Shown: one piece after another, positions 19,310-28,387 of the stretch
How positions within the stretch are numbered: position 1 is the first letter of the stretch
Layout: each line of letters starts with the position of its first letter
NCBI GenBank assembly: GCA_016771945.1
Contig: QZLF01000002.1
Span: 62,001 to 126,000 of the forward strand
DNA length: 64,000 bases
Origin: Candidatus Leucobacter sulfamidivorax
GTDB lineage: Bacteria > Actinomycetota > Actinomycetes > Actinomycetales > Microbacteriaceae
Reading direction: 5' to 3'
Notes under the pieces: generated by a model
Databases searched by the model: none
What the model was told of the DNA's origin: nothing
What the model saw: the letters and a program-made list of their open reading frames with translations, nothing else
Translations under genes and position numbers: made by a program

Positions 19310-20512
19310 ATGGACGACGCACCCGAGCTCGACGCCTTCTGGCAGAACTTCTACTCGCGCTCGCTCGGAGAGGGCCGCTCGGTGGAGCAGGTGCTGCGCG
19401 ACACCGTCCGCGTGATCATCATGCGCACGGACTCCGATGTCGATCTGTCGCTCATCGAGCGCATGCCCAATATGCGCGAGCTGATGATCGCCACCACCGG
19501 CCGCGTCTCGAACGCCGACGCGATCGCGCGGGCGCCGAAGCTGCGCGAGCTCTCGGTCAACGGCGACCACTTCGGCGAGGCGGATCTCGCGCTCTTCGCC
19601 TCGAGTCCGACTCTTGCGAAGCTCACCCTGAACCGCTTCACGGCGAAGGATCTCACTGCGCTGAACGCCGGAGCCAAGCTCAAGGAGCTCGCCCTGAACG
19701 GCGTGACGCCCGCCACCGCCGCCGACATCGCGCGGCTCGAGCAGATCACGACGCTGCGCATCTCGCACATCGAGGAGACCGACTTCTCGGCGCTCGCGGC
19801 CATGCCCCGGCTGCGCAACCTCGGGATCGGATTCTTCGAAACGGGCCGCCTCGCGAATCTCGACATGCTCGCCGCGCCCAAGCTGATCTCGTTTGAGACC
19901 GACTTCTCCGCCGACGACGAGTCGGGCCTCGAACTGCTCGCGAAGAAGACGCAGTTCAAGACGCTCGGATACGCGCTGCGCGATGTGGGCGTGGTGGCGA
20001 ACTGCAAGAAGCTGGTGTCGCTGCGTCTCGACGGATCGGTGGATCACGACCTGGGCGTGATCGCCGACCTGCCCATCGGCTCGGTGCACGTCTACTATGC
20101 ACCCTCGCGCGAGGTCGCCCAGGCGCTCATCGATCAGGCCAAGACCGTCTGGCCGGATATGCGCTCCACCGGGTGGCGCCAGAGCTGGGAGGACCCCGAG
20201 GATGCGCCGCGCCGTGGAGCGATCCGGTATCGGCCGACGCCGGAACCGGCTGCAGCCCCGGCCCCCGCCGCAGCTGAACCGGCCGCGCCCGAGGCGCAGC
20301 CGGAGCCCGCGCCCATTCCGGAGTCCGTGCCGGAGGCCGCCCCTGCGATCGTGTCGCAACCGGTGCTCGAGGGGGATGCCGCGCCCTACCTGCCGCCGCA
20401 GCCACTGGTGCAGCAGCAGCCCATCCGACATCCGCCGCTCCAACCGCAGCCGCAGCCGCAACCGCAGCCCACAGAGCCGGGCTTCTGGCGACGACTCTTC
20501 GGCAGGGGCTGA
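19310..20512 (+). CDS. Leucine-rich-repeat-like protein with low-complexity tail
   Basis: This is a 400-residue protein. Residues 30-270 contain degenerate leucine-rich-type repeats of about 22-24 residues (LIERMPNMRELMIATTG, IARAPKLRELSVNGD, LFASSPTLAKLTLNRF, LNAGAKLKELALNG, LAAMPRLRNLGIGFF). Residues 310-385 are a Pro/Ala/Gln-rich disordered linker ending in a (QP)n run, and the last ten residues GFWRRLFGRG form a short amphipathic basic/aromatic tail. There is no signal peptide, so it is probably cytosolic with possible membrane or partner docking through the tail. A TAGAGT six bases before ATG suggests a leaderless transcript. Function unknown. Confidence 0.7.
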   Translation: MDDAPELDAFWQNFYSRSLGEGRSVEQVLRDTVRVIIMRTDSDVDLSLIERMPNMRELMIATTGRVSNADAIARAPKLRELSVNGDHFGEADLALFASSPTLAKLTLNRFTAKDLTALNAGAKLKELALNGVTPATAADIARLEQITTLRISHIEETDFSALAAMPRLRNLGIGFFETGRLANLDMLAAPKLISFETDFSADDESGLELLAKKTQFKTLGYALRDVGVVANCKKLVSLRLDGSVDHDLGVIADLPIGSVHVYYAPSREVAQALIDQAKTVWPDMRSTGWRQSWEDPEDAPRRGAIRYRPTPEPAAAPAPAAAEPAAPEAQPEPAPIPESVPEAAPAIVSQPVLEGDAAPYLPPQPLVQQQPIRHPPLQPQPQPQPQPTEPGFWRRLFGRG

Positions 20513-20522
20513 ACCGCCCGGC

Positions 20523-20894
20523 TCAGGAGGCGTCGATCGCGCGCTCCAGGCGCTCGAGCTTGCCTTCGATCTCGCCTGGCGCGGCGGTGGCCGCGCGAGC
20601 CTCCGACGTGGAATGCTGCGCATCCCACGCCAAGCCGGAGGCTCCCGGGCGGATGTCCGCCTTCATCACGAGCGAGACCCGCGAGCCGTAGGGCAGCACG
20701 GCCTCGGTCGCGCGCTTCACGACGTCGAAGACCTCGTCCCACTCCCCCTCGACCTCGGTGAACATCGACGAGGTGCGATGCGGCAGGCCCGACTCGCGCA
20801 CGACCTTCACGGCCTGCGCGACGGCCTCCGACACCGAGCCGTCGGGGTGCTCGTTCACGCCGCCGCTGGGGGCGACGGAGAATGCCAGGATCAT
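20523..20894 (-). CDS. MTH1187/YkoF-like thiamine-binding family protein
   Basis: This is a 123-residue protein with the MTH1187 ferredoxin-like fold: MILAFSVAPSGG, VSEAVAQAVKVVRESGLPHRTSSMFTEVEGEWDEVFDVVKRATEAVLPYGSRVSLVMKADIRPG. The conserved N-terminal strand, the T-x-EGEWDEV segment and SRVSLVMKADIRPG match the thiamine/HMP-binding family. The last 30 residues are extra and charged. It is co-directional with glpK, 68 bases downstream of it, but no thiamine gene is nearby. Confidence 0.8.
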   Translation of the reverse strand: MILAFSVAPSGGVNEHPDGSVSEAVAQAVKVVRESGLPHRTSSMFTEVEGEWDEVFDVVKRATEAVLPYGSRVSLVMKADIRPGASGLAWDAQHSTSEARAATAAPGEIEGKLERLERAIDAS

Positions 20895-20962
20895 CGTTCT
20901 TCCCTTCCCGTCCGCGGTCCGCTCACCGCGGACGCAATGTATTCCGTATCAGGCATGCACTG

Positions 20963-22525
20963 TCACAGCGCACGCACGTCGTCGTCCACCCAGTCGAGGG
21001 ATCGCTCGACCGCGCGGTTCCACAGCCGCAGGCGCCGCTCGCGATCCGCCACCGCCATGCGCGGCGTCCAGCGTCGCCCCTCGCGCACGAGGCCCGCGAG
21101 CTCCGCACGATCCGCCCACACCCCGGTCGCGAGCCCCGCCGCGAAGGCGGCGCCGAGCGCCGTGGTCTCGAGGTTCTCGGGCCGCACGACGTCGATGCCG
21201 AGCAGATCCGACTGGAACTGCATCATCATGTCGCTGGCGGATCCGCCGCCGTCGACCCGCAGCTCGCCGAGCGCGACGCCCGTGTCGGCTGCCGCTGCGT
21301 CGATCACCTCGACCGTCTGGTAGGCGCAGGCCTCGCTCGCGGCGCGCACGATGTGGGCGCGGGTGACGAAGCGCGTCAGCCCGACGATGACCCCGCGCGC
21401 GTCGGGCTGCCAGCGCGGCGCGAAGAGCCCGGAGAACGCGGGCACGATGAACGCGCCGCCCGTGTCGGGCACGCTCGAGGCGAGCCCCTCGATCTCGGTC
21501 GAGTCCCGCAGCAGGCCGAGGTTGTCGCGCAGCCAGTGGTGCAGCGATCCCGCGACCGCGACCGAGCCCTCGAGCGCGTAGACCGGCGATTCATTCCCGA
21601 TGCGGTATGCGACGGTGGTGAGCAGGCCGTTGCGCGAGAAGACCGGTTTCTCCCCCGTGTTGACGATGAGGAATCCGCCCGTGCCGTAGGTGTGCTTCGC
21701 ATCGCCCGGGGCGAAGGCCGCCTGCCCGAAGGTCGCGGCCTGCTGGTCGCCGAGCACTCCGCTGATGGGCACTCCCTCGAGTCCCGGGATGCCCCGCACC
21801 TCGCCGATGATCCCGGACGAAGGGACGATCCGCGGCAGCATGCTGCGGGGAATGTCGAAGGCGGCGAGCGCCTCGTCGCTCCAGTCGAGGGCGGCGAGGT
21901 CGCAGAGCTGCGTGCGGCTCGCGTTCGTGACGTCGGTGACGTGGATGCCGCGCTCCTCACGCGCCCCGCCGGTGAGGTTGTAGACCAGCCACGAGTCGAT
22001 CGTGCCGAAGCGCAGCTCCCCCCGCTCGGCGCGCTCGCGGGCGCCGGGGACCTCGTCGAGGATCCACCGCACCTTGCCCGCCGAGAAGTAGCTCGCGAGC
22101 GGCAGGCCGCTGATCGCGCGCAGGCGCTCCGTGCCGAAGGGCTCGCCCGTCGCGGGGTCGGTCTCGGCGGCGAGCGCGTCGACGATCGGCTGCGTGCGCG
22201 TGTCCTGCCAGACGATCGCGTCGGCGACGGGCTCGCCGGTCGCGGCGTCCCACACCACGGCGGTCTCGCGCTGGTTGGTGATGCCGACGCCGGCGATGCG
22301 ATCCGCCCCCAACCGGGCCTTGCCCAGCGCCTCCCGCAGCAGCGACTCGGTCGTCCGCCAGATCTCGTTCGCGTCGTGCCCCACCCAGCCCGGCCGCTCG
22401 AAGATCTGCCGGTGCTCGCGCTGGGCGCTCGCGACGGGCCGGGCGCTGCGATCGAACACGATGACCCGCGTCGAGGTGGTCCCCTGATCGATCGCGACGA
22501 CGTGGTCTGCGCGGTGCCCTGCCAT
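20963..22525 (-). CDS. glpK: Glycerol kinase
   Basis: This is a 520-residue FGGY-family kinase that phosphorylates glycerol to glycerol 3-phosphate. The N-terminal phosphate loop reads AIDQGTTSTRVIVFD. Further landmarks are QREHRQIFERPGWVGHDANEIW, VGITNQRETAVVWD, IVWQDTRT, YGTGGFLIVNTG, and the C-terminal FGGY signature region ELRVDGGGSASDMMMQFQSDLLGIDVVRP. Length and order match GlpK. A TAGGCT seven bases upstream of ATG suggests a leaderless mRNA. No glpF or glpD is adjacent. Confidence 0.95.
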   Translation of the reverse strand: MAGHRADHVVAIDQGTTSTRVIVFDRSARPVASAQREHRQIFERPGWVGHDANEIWRTTESLLREALGKARLGADRIAGVGITNQRETAVVWDAATGEPVADAIVWQDTRTQPIVDALAAETDPATGEPFGTERLRAISGLPLASYFSAGKVRWILDEVPGARERAERGELRFGTIDSWLVYNLTGGAREERGIHVTDVTNASRTQLCDLAALDWSDEALAAFDIPRSMLPRIVPSSGIIGEVRGIPGLEGVPISGVLGDQQAATFGQAAFAPGDAKHTYGTGGFLIVNTGEKPVFSRNGLLTTVAYRIGNESPVYALEGSVAVAGSLHHWLRDNLGLLRDSTEIEGLASSVPDTGGAFIVPAFSGLFAPRWQPDARGVIVGLTRFVTRAHIVRAASEACAYQTVEVIDAAAADTGVALGELRVDGGGSASDMMMQFQSDLLGIDVVRPENLETTALGAAFAAGLATGVWADRAELAGLVREGRRWTPRMAVADRERRLRLWNRAVERSLDWVDDDVRAL

Positions 22526-22671
22526 AGCCCCGAGCCTACTCGCGCACCCTTCTCATCGGGCGCTCGACCCCTGCGCTCGGTCCGAGATCTGCATTCGCGC
22601 TGGGCGGAGACACCGGAGGTGAGGGTGGGAGTGTGGAAAGCGGCGAAGCTCGCCGAAGTAGACTGGTCGGC

Positions 22672-23541
22672 ATGGCTGAAACCCTGCGCCTCGCCTCCGT
22701 CAACGTGAACGGCATCCGCGCCGCCTACCGCAAGGGCATGGGCGACTGGCTCGATCGCAGCGGCGTCGACGTGCTCGCCATGCAGGAGGTGCGCGCCGAC
22801 GACTCGCACCTGCTCGAGCTGCTGGGCGACGCGGCCGACGGCGGCTGGCACGTCCTGCACGACCCCTGCCAGATCAAGGGCCGCGCCGGCGTCGCGATCA
22901 TCAGCCGCGCGCCGGCGACAGCCCACCGCATCGGGCTCGGCCCCGAGGGCGCCCAGGAGAGCATCCAGTCCTCGGGCCGCTGGCTCGAGGCCGACTTCGA
23001 ACTGGGTGGCGCGCCGATCACCGTCGTCAGCAACTACACGCACTCCGGCGAGGTCGACACCCCGCGCCAGGAGGCGAAGTGGGCGTTCCTCGACGCGATG
23101 GGCGTGCGCATGAACGAGCTGGCCGACGAGCGCGAGTTCGTGGCGATCGTGGGCGACTTCAACGTGGGCCACCGCGAGTTCGACATCAAGAACTGGCGCG
23201 GCAACGTGAAGCGATCCGGCTTCCTCCCCCGCGAGCGCGCCTACTTCGACCGTTTCTTCGGCCCGCGCGGCGAGATCGTGACCGGCGTGGACGGCTCCGA
23301 GGGACCGGGCTTCGGATGGGTCGACGTGGGCCGCCGCTTCGCCGGGGAGATCGACGGGCCCTACACCTGGTGGTCGAACCGCGGCCAGGCCTTCGACAAC
23401 GACACGGGCTGGCGCATCGACTATCACGTGGTCACCCCGCAGCTCGCCGAGCGGGTCGCCGACTACCGCGTCGACCGCTACCCGTCGTACGACACCCGAT
23501 GGTCCGACCACGCGCCCGTCGTCGTCGATTACTCCGCCTAG
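22672..23541 (+). CDS. xthA: Exodeoxyribonuclease III
   Basis: This is a 289-residue EEP-superfamily nuclease for AP-site repair. Motifs are [16 protein letters not shown] (Asn), MQEVRADD (metal-binding Glu), [27 protein letters not shown] (Asp/Asn catalytic) and the terminal [10 protein letters not shown] (catalytic His). The ATG at 22672 lies seven bases after TAGACT, a leaderless arrangement; an in-frame GTG at 22633 would add residues without homology. It is followed 17 bases later by trpS, probably in one transcript. Confidence 0.93.
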   Translation: MAETLRLASVNVNGIRAAYRKGMGDWLDRSGVDVLAMQEVRADDSHLLELLGDAADGGWHVLHDPCQIKGRAGVAIISRAPATAHRIGLGPEGAQESIQSSGRWLEADFELGGAPITVVSNYTHSGEVDTPRQEAKWAFLDAMGVRMNELADEREFVAIVGDFNVGHREFDIKNWRGNVKRSGFLPRERAYFDRFFGPRGEIVTGVDGSEGPGFGWVDVGRRFAGEIDGPYTWWSNRGQAFDNDTGWRIDYHVVTPQLAERVADYRVDRYPSYDTRWSDHAPVVVDYSA

Positions 23542-23558
23542 CGATTCCGAAAGCACCC

Positions 23559-24578
23559 ATGAACGCCTCAACTGAACATTCGAAGCCCATCATCTTCTCG
23601 GGCATGCAGCCCTCGAGCGACTCGCTGCAGCTCGGCAACTACATCGGCGCGCTCGCCCAGTGGCGGCAGATGCAGGAGGACTACGAGGCCTTCTTCTGCG
23701 TCGTGAACCTGCACGCCATCACCGTGCCGCAGGATCCGGCCGAGCTCGTGGACCGCACCCGCCGCACCGCGGCGCAGTACATCGCGGCGGGCATCGACCC
23801 CGAGAAGTCGACCCTGTTCGTGCAGTCGCAGGTGCCGGCGCACGCGGAGCTCGCCTGGGTGCTCAACACGCTCACGGGCTTCGGCGAGGCGAGCCGCATG
23901 ACGCAGTTCAAGGACAAGTCGCAGAAGCACGGCGCCGACGCCTCGTCGGTGGGGCTCTTCACCTATCCGATGCTGATGGCCGCCGACATCCTGCTCTACC
24001 AGGCGAACGCCGTGCCCGTGGGCGAGGATCAGCGCCAGCACGTCGAGCTCACCCGCGATCTCGCGAACCGCTTCAACTCGCGCTTCGGCCTGACCTTCAC
24101 GGTGCCCGAGGCGACGATCCCGAAGGACACGGCGAAGATCTACGACCTGCAGAATCCCACGGCGAAGATGTCGAAGTCGGCCGAGAGCGAGGCTGGGCTC
24201 ATCAAGGTGCTCGAGCCCGAGAACGTCACGAGGAAGAAGATCATGCGGGCGGTCACCGACGCCGACGGCGAGATCCGCTTCGATCGCGAGGCGAAGCCCG
24301 GCGTCTCGAACCTGCTGACGATCTTCTCGGTGCTGAGGGGTAGCTCGATCGCGTCGATCGAGCAGGAGTTCGCCGGAAGCGGCTACGGCGACCTCAAGAA
24401 GGCGGTGGCCGAGGTGGTCGAGGCGGAGCTCGGCCCCGTGCGCGAGCGCACCGAGGAGCTGCTGGCGGATCCCGCCGAGCTCGACCGCCTGCTCGCCCGG
24501 GCGGCGGATCGCGCGAACGAGACGGCGGATCGCACCCTCTCGCGCGTGTACGACGCGATGGGCCTGATCCGCCGCTGA
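23559..24578 (+). CDS. trpS: Tryptophanyl-tRNA synthetase
   Basis: This is a 339-residue class I aminoacyl-tRNA synthetase. The HIGH-equivalent is [19 protein letters not shown] and the KMSKS loop is [12 protein letters not shown]. The substrate-binding stretch [32 protein letters not shown] is typical TrpS. The N-terminus is taken at the ATG after xthA, where homology begins ([11 protein letters not shown]). The first position of the HIGH box is Gln rather than His, and Trp-specific enzymes commonly vary there. Housekeeping gene. Confidence 0.95.
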   Translation: MNASTEHSKPIIFSGMQPSSDSLQLGNYIGALAQWRQMQEDYEAFFCVVNLHAITVPQDPAELVDRTRRTAAQYIAAGIDPEKSTLFVQSQVPAHAELAWVLNTLTGFGEASRMTQFKDKSQKHGADASSVGLFTYPMLMAADILLYQANAVPVGEDQRQHVELTRDLANRFNSRFGLTFTVPEATIPKDTAKIYDLQNPTAKMSKSAESEAGLIKVLEPENVTRKKIMRAVTDADGEIRFDREAKPGVSNLLTIFSVLRGSSIASIEQEFAGSGYGDLKKAVAEVVEAELGPVRERTEELLADPAELDRLLARAADRANETADRTLSRVYDAMGLIRR

Positions 24579-24609
24579 GCTTCGCCGGGGCGCTCCCTAG
24601 ACTTGGGGC

Positions 24610-26731
24610 ATGACCGAGCCCGCGACCGTGCCCGATCCCGCCGTCTCCCCCCGCTCGCGAGGCCGCGTGCTCACCGTGCTGAGGCGCACGCCGTTCACGA
24701 TCCTCTTCGCGCTCGCGATGCTCGCGATCGGCATCGCGGCGGGCACGATCCTCTCGCCCGCCTCCGAGAAGCCGTGGTTCGACGCCGTCGCGACGGGCCT
24801 GCCCGCGCTCGAAGCGGGACGCTGGTGGACGCTCGCCACCTCGGCGTTCTTCGCGGATCCGCCGATCCAGCTGCTGCTCGTCGCCCCAGTCCTCGTGGGC
24901 GGCCTGGGCTGGGCGGAGTGGCGGTTCGGCACGCTGCGGGCGATCGGCCTCTTCTTCGCCGGTCAGGTGGTCGGCGTGCTCGTGGCCGCGGGCGTGCTCG
25001 CGCTCGTCGCGCCGAGCGGCTGGCCCTGGCGGTGCGCCTCTCCGAGGCGCTCGACGTCGGCCCCTCGGCCGGCGCCTTCGCCTGCCTGGCCTTCGCGCTC
25101 GCAACGCTGCCCTCCCCCTGGCGGCTGCGCGCCCGCGTCGCGCTGGGCGTCTGGGCGGCGATCGAGCTGCTCTACATCGGCCAGCTCGCGAGTCTCGAGC
25201 ACGCGATCGCCATCGCGGCGGGTCTCGCCGCGAGCGGCTGGCTGCCCGCCTTCCGCCACCCCGCCGGACGCCCGAGCGCTCGCGAGTGGCGGCTCATCGC
25301 CTTCGCGGGGCTCATCGTCATCGGCGTCGTGCAGATCATCGACCTCGTGATCCCGTACGACGGCCCGCTCGGGCAGAACGCCCCCGTCGCCTCGGCGCTC
25401 GACGTCGCGGTCGATATCGTCGTGATCCTGCTCATCGCGAACGGGTGCGTCAGGGACTGCGCATCGCCTGGATCGTGACCCTGATCCTCGCCTCCTACAA
25501 CGTGCTCACGGCCGTGATCGGCATCGCGCTCATCCCGGCCCTGCTCGACACGGGCGGCATCGAGCATCCCGCCGAGCTGCTCGGGCTCGTGCTGCCCGCG
25601 GGCGTGCTCTGGCTCGCGCAGCTCATCGTGCTGATCGTCGCGCACGGCGCGTTCCGGGTGCGGCTGCGGCGCTCGTGCCGCGCCCTCACCGTGCGGGGCA
25701 TCGACGGGGACGAGGCGCTCGATCGGCTGCGCGGTCTCGGCGGCGGCACGATCTCGTGGATGATCTCCTGGCCGCCCAACCGCTATCTGCCCGTCGGCGA
25801 GGGGCTCGTCGCGTACCAGGATCACGCGGGCGTGGCGATCGGGCTCGGCGATCCCGTCGCCGCACCGGGCCAGGAGGGCGAGGCGCTCGCCGCCTTCGCC
25901 CGGGGCGCCGAGCGGGCCGGGCTCATCCCCTGCGTGTTCTCCGCGGGAGCCGCTGCGGCGGCCGCCCGGCCCGCGGGCTGGCGCGCCGTCGTCGTCGCCG
26001 AGGACACGATCGTGGATCTGCCCGGGCTCGAACTCACGGGCAAGCGCTGGCAGCCGGTGCGCACCTCGGTCAACCGCGCCGCGCGCGAGGGGATCGAGTT
26101 CCGCATGTGCACCCTCGCCGACGAGCCCTGGAACGTGCTCGCGCAGGTGCGCGCCATCTCCGAGCAGTGGACGGGCGACAAGGGCCTGCCCGAGATGCGC
26201 TTCACCCTGGGCACCGTCGACGAGGCGCTGGATCCCGAGACCCGCGTCGGCATCGCCGTCGACGCGGAGGGGAACCTGCACGGCATCACCTCGTGGCTGC
26301 CGGTCTACGGCGCCGGCGGCGCGGTGGTCGGCTGGACCCTCGACCTCATGCGCCGGCGGGACGACGGCTTCGGCCCGGTGATGGAGTTCCTCATCGCCTC
26401 CTCCGCACTGCACTTCGCGGAGCAGGGCTACGCGTTCGTCTCGCTCTCGGGGGCGCCGCTCGTGCGTCCGGCCGACCTCGAGGCCGGCCCGGTCGACCGC
26501 CTGCTCGATCGCCTCGGCGAGCTCATCGAGCCGCTCTACGGCTTCCGCTCGCTGCACCGCTTCAAGCAGAAGTTCAACCCCCGCTCGGAGCCCCTGCACC
26601 TGCTCTTCCGCGACGAGGGCGACCTGCCGCGCATCGCGATGGCGCTCACCCGCGCCTACCTGCCCGACGCCACGCTGCGCGACCTCGCCGCCTCCGCCGC
26701 GAGCGCGGCGGCGCCGGGGGACACGCGCTGA
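24610..26731 (+). pseudogene. Lysyl-phosphatidylglycerol synthetase-like membrane protein, two frameshifts
   Basis: Three overlapping frames together encode one protein of about 707 residues. The first frame (24610 to about 25018) gives an N-terminal multi-helix membrane domain (FTILFALAMLAIGIAAGTIL, LLLVAPVLVGGLGWAEWRFG). The second (about 25019-25445) continues with VGPSAGAFACLAFALATLP and rhomboid-like helices, and the third (about 25446-26731) with IAWIVTLILASYNVLTAVIG and a DUF2156/MprF-type GNAT-like domain (WPPNRYLPVGEGLVAYQDHAGVAIGLGDPV, GFRSLHRFKQKFNPR). Each junction needs one extra base, so two single-base deletions are implied; the total, 2122 bases, fits 708 codons minus two. The family aminoacylates phosphatidylglycerol. 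A leaderless TAGACT precedes the ATG. Sequence error or real decay cannot be separated here. Confidence 0.75.
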
Positions 26732-26879
26732 GCCGCGGATCGCGCCTCGCCCGCTCGGCGCCCCGCCGATCCTGCGCCCATCGACTCGAGACCCGCACAC
26801 GCCCCGGCCCACGACCCGCGCCTACCGGCTCATCCGCACGCCGGCGGACCCTTCCCGCCGGCCCACGGCCCGTTGCCCG

Positions 26880-26932
26880 CCGAAAGGTCGAAAAAGCGGG
26901 TCCCCTCGCGAATTCTCACGCGTTATCGACCT
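26880..26932. repeat. Left part of a hairpin repeat interrupted by an IS (copy A)
   Basis: With the IS removed and one target duplication kept, 26880-26932 joins 28042-28047. The restored sequence has perfect 10-bp arms CGAAAGGTCG and CGACCTTTCG around an AT/GC mixed core, 59 bases in all. Its ends resemble those of the sequence at 53541-53599. Confidence 0.5.
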
Positions 26933-28041
26933 TAGGGCTCTCCACTTAACCGGACTAACGTGATCGCCAGGGCCATTCCCCGGTAGCGCGCTCGATCGAG
27001 GGCGGATGCCCGGTCGTGCGCGGCGGTATCGGCGACACGCTCCGAGAGCGGGTGCCGCGGGCGAGATCCTTGTAGCGAACCGGGGAGTGACCGACAGCGA
27101 GTTCAAGAACGCGGTAGAACAACAAACCGCGACTGTTCGAAGTACGCCGGTTGAACCGAAAGCAGAACTCTCCAAGGTATTCATCCAGGTGCGCCCTATC
27201 GACCGCGCCTTGATGAGTCGACAACAGCCATCGTTTCGCAAGTGAGGCCACGCGGTGCACTCCCGGCAGCAGCGTCCCGACATCTTCGCCTCGCGCTCTT
27301 GCAGCGTTCTGGTTCCGGGGTTCATGGATATAGCCGATCAGGTCGAGTCCACGGTAGCTGCCCCACCCATCGGTGATGACCCGACTGCCGGGGGCGATGT
27401 TCTCTCTGATGAACCGGTGGAGCGTGGCGCGGGAAGCATCCTCGATGGTCTCCATGCGGCATCGGCCGTAGCCGCGGGGCTCGTGCTCCTCGACAGCAAC
27501 CGCGACGAGGGCTTTCTTCCCGCGAGCCCGCCCGCCAGACAGGCCGGGCTCTTCGCCGCCGATGTACGTCTCGTCGACCTCGACGATGCCGTGGAGCAGT
27601 TCTCTGTCCGGGCGAGTGAGCACAGATCGCAGGCGATGCAGGATCGCCCACGCGGTCTGGTACGACCCGAACTCGAGAGTGCGCTGCAGTCCGAGTGCCG
27701 AGACGCCGTCTTTTGGTGTCGCGAACGCCCACACCGCTTGGAACCACACCGTCAGCGGGGTGCGGGTCCGATCAAAGATTGTGCCCGCCGTTACCGACGT
27801 ACGATGCGAACAGGATGAGCACTTCCAACGCCCATCAGCGATGCGCCATCCGTCCTCGTGCCCGCATCGGTCGCAGGTGAAGCCGCTCGGCCAGCGCAGC
27901 CAAGCCAGGTAATCCCGGCAGGCCTCGTCAGTGCTGAACCAAGCGAGGAACTCGCCCATCGATCCCGGATAATCATGTCCTGCCAGTAGTGTGCTCATCC
28001 AGTGAGGGTAGTCCGGTTAAGTGGAGAGCCCGAATCGACCT
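26925..28041. mobile_element. IS1595-family insertion sequence with 8-bp target duplication
   Basis: The element spans 26933-28033 (1101 bases), flanked by the direct repeat ATCGACCT at 26925-26932 and 28034-28041. The terminal inverted repeats match over 23 bases, 26935-26957 against 28009-28031, beginning GGGCTCTCCACTTAACCGGA. An 8-bp duplication and GGG-type ends are typical of IS1595. One intact transposase fills the element. The intact duplication and ends suggest a recent, probably mobile copy. Confidence 0.9.
26955..27998 (-). CDS. IS1595-family transposase (ISXO2-like)
   Basis: This is a 347-residue transposase. An N-terminal zinc ribbon (CDRCGHEDGWRIADGRWKCSSC, two CxxC pairs) precedes the ISXO2-like DDE-type nuclease: VEVDETYIGGEEPGLSGGRARGKKALVAVAVE (first Asp), VITDGWGSYRGL (second Asp) and HLDEYLGEFCFRFNRR (third acidic region). 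These three blocks are the hallmark of IS1595/ISXO2 transposases. The last 45 residues run to the left inverted repeat and are low-complexity Arg/Pro-rich. The frame is intact. Confidence 0.93.
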   Translation of the reverse strand: MSTLLAGHDYPGSMGEFLAWFSTDEACRDYLAWLRWPSGFTCDRCGHEDGWRIADGRWKCSSCSHRTSVTAGTIFDRTRTPLTVWFQAVWAFATPKDGVSALGLQRTLEFGSYQTAWAILHRLRSVLTRPDRELLHGIVEVDETYIGGEEPGLSGGRARGKKALVAVAVEEHEPRGYGRCRMETIEDASRATLHRFIRENIAPGSRVITDGWGSYRGLDLIGYIHEPRNQNAARARGEDVGTLLPGVHRVASLAKRWLLSTHQGAVDRAHLDEYLGEFCFRFNRRTSNSRGLLFYRVLELAVGHSPVRYKDLARGTRSRSVSPIPPRTTGHPPSIERATGEWPWRSR

Positions 28042-28160
28042 TTCGAGACACACACCCTGCGGCGCTCCCTCCGAGTAGGCGGGTTTCCACGGGAGGGAAT
28101 GGGGCGGTCCCGGAGGGGCTGCGGAGAGTTGCCCATGTTGCATCGCGGGAATAGCGGGTC

Positions 28161-28193
28161 CCGGAACACGTTAGGGTAGTTAGCGTGTTCCGG
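28161..28193. promoter_or_regulatory. Inverted repeat straddling the rib promoter start
   Basis: CCGGAACACG (28161-28170) and CGTGTTCCGG (28184-28193) are perfect 10-bp arms around TTAGGGTAGTTAG. The loop contains a -10-like TAGGGT, and the right arm is also the 5' strand of riboswitch helix P1. It could be an operator or an alternative RNA pairing. Confidence 0.55.
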
Positions 28194-28326
28194 GGTCGGT
28201 GAGATTCCGAACCGGCGGTGACAGTCCGCGAACCTCGCATCCGCGAGGCCGAACCGGTGGAATTCCGGTGCCGACGGTGATGCGCGAGGCACGAGCCCCG
28301 CGTTCAGTCCGGATACGAGGAACACA
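28185..28326 (+). ncRNA. FMN riboswitch (RFN element)
   Basis: The aptamer core is plain: GGGGTCGGTGAGATTCCGAA, CCGGCGGTGACAGTCCGCGA, CCGGTGGAATTCCGGTGCCG and the closing CAGTCCGGATACGAGGAACAC. P1 pairs GTGTTCC (28185-28191) with GGAACAC (28320-28326). It controls the ribDE(BA)H genes that start 62 bases downstream, presumably lowering expression when FMN binds. Confidence 0.95.
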
Positions 28327-28387
28327 GGCGACCGCCGATGCCGGCGGGACGCCTCATCCCCGGCACGCACGAGATGTGGAGCCGGAG

